From Chitinophagaceae bacterium (lineage in GTDB: Bacteria; Bacteroidota; Bacteroidia; Chitinophagales; Chitinophagaceae): 61,586 nucleotides of DNA. The position numbers were made by a program, and so were the translations under genes. Below the pieces are notes generated by a model. That model worked only from the letters and a program-made list of their open reading frames with translations, ran no database searches and had not been told where the DNA came from. The stretch spans positions 1 through 61,586 of the forward strand of contig CANGTM010000003.1 in NCBI GenBank assembly GCA_947456825.1, in the 5' to 3' direction. Positions 43,298 through 50,349 of this stretch are shown here, piece by piece. Position 1 is the first letter of the stretch, and every line of letters begins with the position of its first letter.

Positions 43298-43696
43298 ATG
43301 AAATTCAGAAGAAAACATAGCGAACAATCCGAGGTGTTTACCGACTCGCTCAATGATATTCTGTTTATTCTGCTCATGTTCTTTTTGATCGTGGCGACGC
43401 TGGCCAATCCCAATGTGATCAGAGTGGGTTTGCCGAAGGGCGCCAAGGATACGAAGGCAAAGCAGCATATCATGGTGTCTATCGATCGTAATCAACAGTT
43501 TTATCTGGGTACTACGGCACTGTCTTCCGATCGTTTCGAAGAAGCACTGACCAATGAGATACGACGTTTTCGAAGCCTTGTCGACACGCCCACCGTGGTC
43601 ATCAACGCGGATACAACGGCCTACTATGGAGAAGTATACCAAATTATGTTATTGGCCAAGAAAGAGAGAGCCAAGGTGGTGGCCCGAATAGAGTAG
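43298..43696 (+). CDS. exbD: ExbD/TolR family biopolymer transport protein
   Basis: The 132-residue protein has a short basic cytoplasmic start (MKFRRKHSEQ), one membrane helix with the conserved Asp at its beginning (SLNDILFILLMFFLIVA near residue 17) and a periplasmic ExbD domain (HIMVSIDRNQQFYLG, later PTVVINADTTAYYGEV). The ATG at 43298 is chosen because an upstream ATG (43262) overlaps exbB by 29 bp and adds unconserved residues. No tonB gene is adjacent. Confidence 0.88.
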   Translation: MKFRRKHSEQSEVFTDSLNDILFILLMFFLIVATLANPNVIRVGLPKGAKDTKAKQHIMVSIDRNQQFYLGTTALSSDRFEEALTNEIRRFRSLVDTPTVVINADTTAYYGEVYQIMLLAKKERAKVVARIE

Positions 43697-43701
43697 GAGG
43701 G

Positions 43702-44553
43702 CTAGCGCCACGCTCGTAGCATTCTGTCTTTTCCCTGCATATCTTTTTTGAGGGCTACCTCAAATTTTGCTTTTTGAAAGAGTGTGGCGATCTCGCTTGC
43801 ATAGGTGGCGTTCAGCTCTGCAAAAAGTTGTCCTTCGTGCGTGAGTTTTCGCTCGGCCAGCACAACCAATTTTCTGTAAAAGAAAAGCGGATCGTTATCC
43901 GGAGCAAAAAGGGCCAGGTGCGGCTCATGGTCCAGTACGTTGGCACTCATGTCATTTTTTTCTTCGGCGCTTATATAGGGCGGGTTACTTACGATGATAT
44001 CCATATCAGGAATTTGCTCCCAGGTATCTATAGCTGACAGGTCTGCTTGTACAAATTGAATATCGATGCCTAGTAGTTGGGCATTTCGTCGGGCTACGGC
44101 AAGGGCCTCTGCGTCGATATCTACGGCCGTAACCTCCGCCTTACGAATTCGTCTCTTTAGGGCCAGCGCAATGCAGCCGCTGCCCGTGCCCATATCGAGT
44201 ATCCGTAGTTTCGAGACTGGAAATCGGCAGTTGGAAATGATCCATTCGACCAGTTCTTCCGTTTCGGGTCTTGGTATCAGTACATGGGGGTTGACCTCTA
44301 GTTTTAATCCGCAAAACCATGCTTCGCCCAATACGTACTGTAGCGGCCTTCCGACCATTACTTGCTCGGCAAGTTGCGAGAGTAGTTGCTGCTGCTCTAC
44401 GGTTACTTTGGTGTGTTGTAATTTGTGAAAGAGGGTGCGATCTATTTTCAGCACATGCTCCAGCAACAATGTGGTCATGGCACCGGCCTCTGCATGATCT
44501 GTTACGGTTGACAGTTGTTGTTCGTAAAAGCGTATTGCTTCCGTAATGGTCAT
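43702..44553 (-). CDS. prmC: Peptide chain release factor N5-glutamine methyltransferase
   Basis: PrmC methylates the GGQ glutamine of release factors. Its 283 residues have QYVLGEAWFCGLKLEVNPHV near residue 73, PRPETEELVEW near 94, LRILDMGTGSGCIALALKRR near 115 for SAM binding, and the hallmark NPPYIS near 187. It is the last gene of a minus-strand run after the hydroxyacyl-CoA dehydrogenase (10 bp) and converges on exbD with 5 bp between. Confidence 0.94.
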   Translation of the reverse strand: MTITEAIRFYEQQLSTVTDHAEAGAMTTLLLEHVLKIDRTLFHKLQHTKVTVEQQQLLSQLAEQVMVGRPLQYVLGEAWFCGLKLEVNPHVLIPRPETEELVEWIISNCRFPVSKLRILDMGTGSGCIALALKRRIRKAEVTAVDIDAEALAVARRNAQLLGIDIQFVQADLSAIDTWEQIPDMDIIVSNPPYISAEEKNDMSANVLDHEPHLALFAPDNDPLFFYRKLVVLAERKLTHEGQLFAELNATYASEIATLFQKAKFEVALKKDMQGKDRMLRAWR

Positions 44554-44563
44554 GCCGGTTATA

Positions 44564-45454
44564 TTAGGAGCGGAACCGACTACTCACTACCAGCTCTTTA
44601 CTGCCGGGCGTATATTGGTAAAATCCCTCTCCGGTCTTGATGCCCAGTTTTTTTTCTTGCACCAGTTGTTCCAGTAATTTCGCAGGGGCGTATTTATCTG
44701 TCTTGAACCCATCATGCAACACCTGCATGATAGAAAGGCAAACATCGAGACCAATCAGATCGGCCAATTGTAAAGGACCCATCGGGTGGGCCATTCCTAA
44801 TTTCATGATAGTGTCGATCTCGGTTACACCGGCCACGCCCTCTTGCAAACTGCAAATGGCCTCGTTGATCATGGGCATTAGGATGCGGTTAGCTATAAAG
44901 CCGGGGTAATCATTAACTACACAAGGCACTTTCTGCAATTCTTTGCTGAACGAAACAATTTGATCGGTAACGGACCTGTCCGTTTGCGTAGTGGTGATGA
45001 TCTCGACCAGTTTCATGACCGGCACCGGATTCATAAAATGCATTCCGATCACTTTTTCTGGTCGTTGGGTAACAGCCGCGATCGTTTGAATAGGAATAGA
45101 AGACGTGTTAGTGGCCAAAACGCAGTCAGAAGGGGCGGCGGCATCGAGTGATTTGAACAGCGCCAATTTTACTTCTTTGTTCTCAGTGGCAGCCTCTACG
45201 ACCAGTGACGCCTGTCGAACACCCTCGGTCAGCGAAGTTTGCGTAGTTATGTTTTGCAGCGTATCGCTGACTTGTTGGGCCGTGAGCGAACCCTTGGCCT
45301 GCATACGTTCCAAATTTTTTTTTATGGTAGCAACGGCCTTTTCGAGTTGTGAGGCATTTACGTCTACCAGCGTTACCTTCCAATTATGCTGTGCAAATAC
45401 GTGGGCTATTCCATTGCCCATGGTGCCGGCTCCGATCACTGCCATCTGCTTCAT
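44564..45454 (-). CDS. 3-hydroxyacyl-CoA (3-hydroxybutyryl-CoA) dehydrogenase
   Basis: The 296-residue enzyme oxidises L-3-hydroxyacyl-CoA or runs in reverse with NAD(P)H. The dinucleotide fold is MAVIGAGTMGNGIAHVFAQ (residues 4-22), the SIPIQTIAAVTQRPEKVIG segment lies near 118, and the catalytic His is in GMHFMNPVPVMKLVE near 137. DYPGFIANRILMPMINEA lies near 181 and LGIKTGEGFYQY near the end. It is a stand-alone dehydrogenase, not fused to enoyl-CoA hydratase. It may work with the glutaryl-CoA dehydrogenase at 48251 in acyl-CoA catabolism. Confidence 0.92.
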   Translation of the reverse strand: MKQMAVIGAGTMGNGIAHVFAQHNWKVTLVDVNASQLEKAVATIKKNLERMQAKGSLTAQQVSDTLQNITTQTSLTEGVRQASLVVEAATENKEVKLALFKSLDAAAPSDCVLATNTSSIPIQTIAAVTQRPEKVIGMHFMNPVPVMKLVEIITTTQTDRSVTDQIVSFSKELQKVPCVVNDYPGFIANRILMPMINEAICSLQEGVAGVTEIDTIMKLGMAHPMGPLQLADLIGLDVCLSIMQVLHDGFKTDKYAPAKLLEQLVQEKKLGIKTGEGFYQYTPGSKELVVSSRFRS

Positions 45455-45462
45455 AAAAGCGA

Positions 45463-46104
45463 TTAATTTTTCTTTTTAAAATCTCCTCTTTTCCACGATT
45501 CGATGAAATCGGCCCAAGCGGCCGGATTAAAAATATTCATGGGAGGGGTTTGTCCCTGGTAGACCGCACGATTTGCGATCTTGTTCATTTGCATGCGCGT
45601 TGCCTCTGCGCCATCGCCCGGCACGGTGCGCAGCAAAAGTCTTCGGGTCGTAGCACTGGTGTTCTTTCGTGCGATCTCGTACTGATCATCGGGCACTTGT
45701 ACATTCACGAAATCTCTGGCGAATTGCTCCGGAGTGGGGCGTGGCTTTAGTACGGTGGCGGGCAGATATACGGTATCGGCTACCAGCAGTTGTACGATGC
45801 TGTATTGATTGCCTACCAGATTGCGTGGTATAGTAACGGTCTTACCCTGATAGCTGACGTGAGAGAATTCTACCTGGTCTCCCTTCAGTACCACGATTGA
45901 AAAGACGCCCTGGTTGTTGGTGATGGTGCCTCGATTTTGTCCTTTGACCACTATGCTTACGGCCGGTATGCCAATGAGACTATCGGCCGTCATTACTACA
46001 CCAAATAGTTGAACCACGGAGTCGCGGGTAGTTTCAAACTGTGCTCTTCCCAGTGCGGGAAATAACAGAGAAACGGCAAGCAAAATAAGAAGGGGTCTTA
46101 TCAC
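45463..46104 (-). CDS. Exported protein with carboxypeptidase-regulatory-like domain
   Basis: The 213-residue protein has a signal peptide (IRPLLILLAVSLLFPALGRA) and then the CarboxypepD_reg-like fold that is typical of Bacteroidota cell-envelope proteins: VQLFGVVMTADSLIGIPAVS near residue 31, GTITNNQGVFSIVVLKGDQV near 58 and FSHVSYQGKTVTIP near 79. The C-terminal half (90 residues) is not recognised. The start is GTG at 46104, set only 4 nt after a perfect -7 box. It is the first gene of the hbd-prmC run. Confidence 0.75.
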   Translation of the reverse strand: MIRPLLILLAVSLLFPALGRAQFETTRDSVVQLFGVVMTADSLIGIPAVSIVVKGQNRGTITNNQGVFSIVVLKGDQVEFSHVSYQGKTVTIPRNLVGNQYSIVQLLVADTVYLPATVLKPRPTPEQFARDFVNVQVPDDQYEIARKNTSATTRRLLLRTVPGDGAEATRMQMNKIANRAVYQGQTPPMNIFNPAAWADFIESWKRGDFKKKN

Positions 46105-46108
46105 CGGG

Positions 46109-46116
46109 CAAAATTA
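46109..46116 (-). promoter_or_regulatory. -7 promoter box for the minus-strand run at 46104
   Basis: Read on the minus strand this is TAATTTTG, exact, with a TTG 22 nt upstream. Only 4 nt separate it from the GTG start, so the transcript should have almost no leader. Confidence 0.65.
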
Positions 46117-46162
46117 AACAGTCCAGACTGAATTGCGGCAACAAATTGCCAGTTGCAATGTT

Positions 46163-46170
46163 TACTTTTG
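46163..46170 (+). promoter_or_regulatory. -7 promoter box for mrp
   Basis: TACTTTTG matches exactly and lies 34 bp before the ATG at 46205. It is divergent from the box at 46109-46116, so both units share about 100 bp. Confidence 0.65.
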
Positions 46171-46204
46171 TGACTCTACAAGCGAATTGTTAAAATTTCT
46201 ACCA

Positions 46205-47296
46205 ATGACCGAAGCGCAGATACTGGACGCCTTGCGAAATGTGCAGGAACCCGATCTGGGGAAAGACCTGGTTACTCTTAACATGGTCAGGGATATTTCC
46301 ATCGATGGGCTGCAAGTGTCTTTTACCATTGTTTTGACCACGCCGGCCTGTCCCATGAAAGAGATGATGCAAAATGCTTGCATCAATGCCATTCGCTTAC
46401 TGGTAAATAAAGAAGCGCTGGTACGAGTGAATTTTACCGCACAGACCACTACGAAGCGAGCAGACGGTTTATCGGTTTTGCCGCAGGTTAAGAATATTAT
46501 TGCAGTGGTGAGCGGCAAAGGCGGAGTGGGTAAGTCTACCGTAGCGGCCAATCTGGCCTTGGCTCTTGCCCAGGGGGGTGCCAGCGTGGGTTTGATGGAT
46601 GCGGACATCTATGGGCCCAGTGTTCCCATCATGTTCGGCGTGCGTGGGGAGCGTCCCTTGATGAAAGAAGTAAACGGAAAAGGGATGATAGTGCCCTTGG
46701 AGCGTTTTGGTATTAAATTGATGAGCATCGGCTTGTTGGTCGACGAAAAGAATGCAGTCGTGTGGAGGGGCCCTATGGCCAGCAGCGCGGTCAAGCAGTT
46801 TGCCACCGATGTATGTTGGGAGTCGCTTGATTACCTGGTAATCGATATGCCGCCGGGCACTGGCGATATTCACCTTACCCTACTGCAAACGGTTCCCGTT
46901 ACAGGCGCTGTTATAGTGACCACACCGCAAGAGGTGGCATTGGCCGATGCCAAAAAGGGCATTGCCATGTTCGGCCAGGCGCAATTAAAGATCCCTATAA
47001 TAGGATTGGTCGAGAACATGAGTTATTTTACACCTGCTGAGTTACCCGACAATAAGTATTATCTCTTCGGAAAGCAAGGCGGAAGAAGATTGGCCGACGA
47101 GTACGATCTTCCCTTTTTGGGAGAGATTCCCCTTGTACAATCGATTCGCGAGGGTGGAGATCAGGGAGTTCCGGTAATGATGAGTGACGATGGGGTCTCC
47201 AAGAAGGCCTTTGAACAATTTGCCTCGCTGGTGGTACGTAGCATTGCTATGGGGAATGCCCATATCAAGACCGAGCAGATCGCTTCTTTGGTGTAA
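46205..47296 (+). CDS. mrp: Mrp/NBP35 family P-loop iron-sulfur carrier ATPase
   Basis: The 363-residue protein has an N-terminal MIP18/DUF59 domain (DALRNVQEPDLGKDLVTLNM, with Cys in TTPACPMKEMM) and a deviant Walker A P-loop VVSGKGGVGKSTVAANLAL near residue 103. DADIYGPSVPIMFG is near 134 and IDMPPGTGDIHLTLL near 214. Mrp proteins carry Fe-S clusters to targets, usually through a CxxC after the VENMS motif. Here that segment reads VENMSYFTPAELPDNKYY and has no Cys. The ATG at 46205 is chosen over a TTG at 46133, which would lie before the promoter. Confidence 0.92.
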   Translation: MTEAQILDALRNVQEPDLGKDLVTLNMVRDISIDGLQVSFTIVLTTPACPMKEMMQNACINAIRLLVNKEALVRVNFTAQTTTKRADGLSVLPQVKNIIAVVSGKGGVGKSTVAANLALALAQGGASVGLMDADIYGPSVPIMFGVRGERPLMKEVNGKGMIVPLERFGIKLMSIGLLVDEKNAVVWRGPMASSAVKQFATDVCWESLDYLVIDMPPGTGDIHLTLLQTVPVTGAVIVTTPQEVALADAKKGIAMFGQAQLKIPIIGLVENMSYFTPAELPDNKYYLFGKQGGRRLADEYDLPFLGEIPLVQSIREGGDQGVPVMMSDDGVSKKAFEQFASLVVRSIAMGNAHIKTEQIASLV

Positions 47297-47329
47297 TAAT
47301 TTATCTTTCGACTGCTTTGAATCAATCGT

Positions 47330-48133
47330 ATGAACCGTCAACAACTCATTCACCGGATTTTTGAAAAGCGCTCTTATCTGTGCGTAGGCCTCGACAGTGA
47401 TATAGAAAAACTTCCGGCCGGCATATCGCGCGACGCAGCGGGGGTACTCGCCTTTAATAAAGCGATCATCGATGCTACGCATCCTTTTTGCGTGGCTTAT
47501 AAGATCAATACAGCCTTTTATGAGTGTATGGGCGCAGCCGGCTGGTCTGTGCTGGAGCAGACGGCCGACTATATCGGACAAGAACATTTTCTGATTGCCG
47601 ATGCCAAGCGAGGCGATATCGGCAACACGGCAGATCAATATGCTACTGCTTTTTTCAAAACGCTATCCTTTGACGCCATTACAGTAGCTCCCTACATGGG
47701 AGCCGACAGTGTAGTTCCTTTTTTACAACACCCGGGTAAGTGGGCTATCGTGCTGGGTTTGACCTCCAACGCAGGTGCTGCCGATTTTGAGTTATTGCCC
47801 TGCGGAGATCAATTGCTATACGAAAAAGTAATGCAACGCGTATCCTCTTGGGGTAATCCCGAAAATTTGATGTTCGTTGTGGGAGCCACGCAGGCCTCCG
47901 TTATGGCATCCATCAGAAAAGACTATCCCGATCATTTCTTTTTGGTCCCTGGTGTTGGGGCGCAAGGGGGTAGTCTCGAGGAGGTATCCCGTAATGCGCT
48001 AACTCCGGAGGCAGGCCTGTTGGTCAATGTTAGTCGTGGCATCATATTTGCTTCATCGGGTGCTGATTTTGCCGAAAAGGCCGCTGCGGAGTCGCTTCGA
48101 TATCAACAGCAGATGGCCCTGTTGCTGGGCTAG
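47330..48133 (+). CDS. pyrF: Orotidine-5'-phosphate decarboxylase, type 2
   Basis: PyrF makes UMP from OMP. The 267-residue length marks the longer group 2 form. The motif SYLCVGLDSDIEKLP is near residue 14 and KINTAFYECMGAAGW near 57. The catalytic DAKRGDIGNTADQYA lies near 94, with the Lys and two Asp of the charge network. VGATQASVMASIRKDYPDH is near 184 and PGVGAQGG near 205. TATCTTTC (47302-47309) is one base off a -7 box. Confidence 0.95.
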   Translation: MNRQQLIHRIFEKRSYLCVGLDSDIEKLPAGISRDAAGVLAFNKAIIDATHPFCVAYKINTAFYECMGAAGWSVLEQTADYIGQEHFLIADAKRGDIGNTADQYATAFFKTLSFDAITVAPYMGADSVVPFLQHPGKWAIVLGLTSNAGAADFELLPCGDQLLYEKVMQRVSSWGNPENLMFVVGATQASVMASIRKDYPDHFFLVPGVGAQGGSLEEVSRNALTPEAGLLVNVSRGIIFASSGADFAEKAAAESLRYQQQMALLLG

Positions 48134-48223
48134 TTCGTTGTAACGCCCCTCAAGTCATAAGTTAGGCTGTAAGGTAAGCATCGGATTTGACCGGTGTCGT
48201 ACTGACGAACGCGCCCCTTTTGC

Positions 48224-48231
48224 TACCTTTG
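48224..48231 (+). promoter_or_regulatory. -7 promoter box for the glutaryl-CoA dehydrogenase gene
   Basis: TACCTTTG lies 19 bp before the ATG at 48251. The rest of the 117-bp pyrF-gcdH gap shows no gene or tRNA. Confidence 0.65.
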
Positions 48232-48250
48232 TCTCTCAAATCTATTTGAC

Positions 48251-49435
48251 ATGGCTGTTCGAACCGACCTCTTTCAGCATCCCGATTATTTTGCGCTCGA
48301 CGAGTTGCTCAGCGAGGAACACAAATTGGTGCGTGATTCAGTTCGCAATTACGTAAAGAAAGAGATATCTCCCATCATCGAAGAGTATGCCCAGCGGGCT
48401 GCGTTTCCCGAGCAGATAGTGCGCCAGCTGGGAGAGATGGGTTGTTTTGGGCCGACGGTCCCCACCGAGTATGGTGGAGGAGGGTTGGATTATATCTCCT
48501 ATGGCCTTATGATGCAGGAGTTGGAAAGAGGGGATAGTGGAGTTCGCTCCACCGCCTCCGTGCAGGGATCGTTGGTGATGTTTCCTATTTATGCTTACGG
48601 AAGCGAGGAGCAGAAACGAAAATTCTTACCTAAACTCGCCAGTGGGGAGTGGTTAGGTTGTTTTGGATTAACCGAGCCTAACCACGGCAGTGATCCGGGT
48701 AGCATGCTTACGAATTTTAAAGCTGATGGGGATCATGTGATTTTGAATGGTGCCAAAATGTGGATCAGTAACTCTCCGTTTGCACAAGTAGCCGTTGTAT
48801 GGGCCAAGGACGAAGCCGGTGATGTACATGGCTTGATCGTGGAAAGGGGAATGGAAGGGTTCAGTACACCTACTACCCACGGCAAGTGGAGTTTAAGGGC
48901 TTCAGCTACCGGCGAATTGGTATTTGATAATGTACGCGTACCTCGCAGTAATATCCTTCCGGGCGTCAAAGGATTAAAGGGCCCCTTGAGTTGTTTGACC
49001 AAGGCTCGCTATGGGATTGCCTGGGGTGCCTTGGGAGCTGCCATGGATTGTTATGATACAGCACTTCGATATGCCAAGGAAAGAGAGCAATTCGGAAAAC
49101 CCATTGCCGGCTTTCAATTACAACAAAAGAAATTGGCCGAGATGCTCACGGAGATCACCAAGGCCCAATTGATGGTGTGGCGATTGGGTGTTTTGATGAA
49201 TGAGAAGAAGGTTACTCCGCAACAAGTCAGCATGGCCAAAAGAAATTCTTGTGAGATCGCTACGCAGATCTGTCGTGATGCCCGTCAAATATTAGGCGGT
49301 ATGGGCATTACGGGAGAATATTCCATTATGCGCCACATGATGAATCTGGAAAGTGTCATAACCTACGAGGGTACGCACGATATTCACCTGTTGATCACCG
49401 GTATGGATATTACAGGGCTCAATGCCTTTAAATAG
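48251..49435 (+). CDS. Glutaryl-CoA dehydrogenase-like acyl-CoA dehydrogenase
   Basis: The 394-residue flavoenzyme has the acyl-CoA dehydrogenase fold: PTEYGGGGLDYISYG near residue 76, CFGLTEPNHGSDPGSM near 138, KMWISNSPFAQVAVVWA near 169, KEREQFGKPIAGFQLQQKKL near 276, and the catalytic base in ITYEGTHDIH near 371. GDSGVRSTASVQGSLVM near 95 has the Arg that recognises the distal carboxylate in glutaryl-CoA dehydrogenases. It would turn glutaryl-CoA into crotonyl-CoA in lysine/tryptophan breakdown. Other short-chain substrates cannot be excluded. aroK follows after 5 bp. Confidence 0.88.
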   Translation: MAVRTDLFQHPDYFALDELLSEEHKLVRDSVRNYVKKEISPIIEEYAQRAAFPEQIVRQLGEMGCFGPTVPTEYGGGGLDYISYGLMMQELERGDSGVRSTASVQGSLVMFPIYAYGSEEQKRKFLPKLASGEWLGCFGLTEPNHGSDPGSMLTNFKADGDHVILNGAKMWISNSPFAQVAVVWAKDEAGDVHGLIVERGMEGFSTPTTHGKWSLRASATGELVFDNVRVPRSNILPGVKGLKGPLSCLTKARYGIAWGALGAAMDCYDTALRYAKEREQFGKPIAGFQLQQKKLAEMLTEITKAQLMVWRLGVLMNEKKVTPQQVSMAKRNSCEIATQICRDARQILGGMGITGEYSIMRHMMNLESVITYEGTHDIHLLITGMDITGLNAFK

Positions 49436-49440
49436 GTCTC

Positions 49441-49947
49441 ATGCGGATTTACCTGATCGGTTTTATGGGAGCCGGAAAATCGTTCTGGGGTCCCCGATTG
49501 GCCCAGCAAGCCGGACTTCGTTTTTATGACTTGGATCGGGAGATAGAACAGAGTCAGCAGCTTACCATCGACCAGCTGTTTACGCTGAAAGGCGAAGAAT
49601 CTTTTCGTGTTTTGGAAAAAGAGCTGCTGCATTTGCTCACCGAAAATCATTCCCAATTTGTGATGGCCTGCGGGGGAGGCACTCCTTGTTTTTTGAATAA
49701 TATCGAGTACATGAGGCGCTCGGGTAAAGTGGTGTGGATCAATCCGACCGTTGAGGTATTGGCAAAACGATTGTGGGCTGAACGCACGCAGCGTCCGTTG
49801 CTTCGATCGGTTTCGGAGAGCGATCTCGAGGGTGTCATACAAAAAAAAATGGCCGATCGTCGGCTTTATTACGAGCAGGCACATGTAAGAATCGATGAAG
49901 AAGCCATAGATGTTATCGACTTAATAAAATCTATAGCCCATGTATAA
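49441..49947 (+). CDS. aroK: Shikimate kinase
   Basis: AroK phosphorylates shikimate with ATP, the step before AroA. The 168-residue P-loop kinase has IGFMGAGKSFWG near residue 6, the substrate Asp in YDLDREIE near 30, FRVLEKELL near 57 with Arg and Glu, the CGGGTP motif near 80, and the lid Arg in TQRPLL near 119. It is some 46 kb from aroB, aroA and aroC. Its last 8 bp overlap the DUF423 gene. Confidence 0.95.
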   Translation: MRIYLIGFMGAGKSFWGPRLAQQAGLRFYDLDREIEQSQQLTIDQLFTLKGEESFRVLEKELLHLLTENHSQFVMACGGGTPCFLNNIEYMRRSGKVVWINPTVEVLAKRLWAERTQRPLLRSVSESDLEGVIQKKMADRRLYYEQAHVRIDEEAIDVIDLIKSIAHV

Positions 49948-50335
49948 ATTTTTTGCTGTTGTCGGGGCCTTTATCATGGCTTTGGGGGTATTGGCAGGTG
50001 CTTTTGGGGCTCATGGGTTACAAAAGCTGACCGCAGATCCCTCTGTTATCGAAACCTACAAGACAGCGGTGCAATACATGCTTTGGCATGGATTGGCCTT
50101 GTTGGTGCTCTGGTCTGCCCAAGAGCGGTTTACCCATAAGCAGTATAAGTGGATCGCTACTTGTTTTATGGATGGCGTCGTTCTTTTTTCAGGCTCCCTT
50201 TTTGTGATAACGGCCGGTAAAGTTTTTTCATTCTCTGTTCCCTGGTTGGTTTTCTTGACACCCATTGGAGGATTGCATTTTGTGGTAGGGTGGGTATTGC
50301 TGGGGTGGAGTCTCATCGGCAAACAGAGAAACTGA
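49940..50335 (+). CDS. DUF423 membrane protein (YgdD-like)
   Basis: The 131-residue protein has four predicted membrane helices and the family start FFAVVGAFIMALGVLAGAFG, then AHGLQK near 24 and AVQYMLWHGLALLVL near 43. GSLFVITAGK and LTPIGGLHFVVGWVLLGWS follow. The function of this small inner-membrane family is not known. It overlaps aroK by 8 bp (ATGTATAA). Confidence 0.88.
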   Translation: MYKFFAVVGAFIMALGVLAGAFGAHGLQKLTADPSVIETYKTAVQYMLWHGLALLVLWSAQERFTHKQYKWIATCFMDGVVLFSGSLFVITAGKVFSFSVPWLVFLTPIGGLHFVVGWVLLGWSLIGKQRN

Positions 50336-50336
50336 T

Positions 50337-50344
50337 TATATTTG
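50337..50344 (+). promoter_or_regulatory. -7 promoter box for ftsK
   Basis: TATATTTG is exact, begins 2 bp after the DUF423 stop and ends 5 nt before the ftsK ATG. No clear -33 TTTG is seen, so the call is moderate. Confidence 0.55.
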
Positions 50345-50349
50345 TAAGG

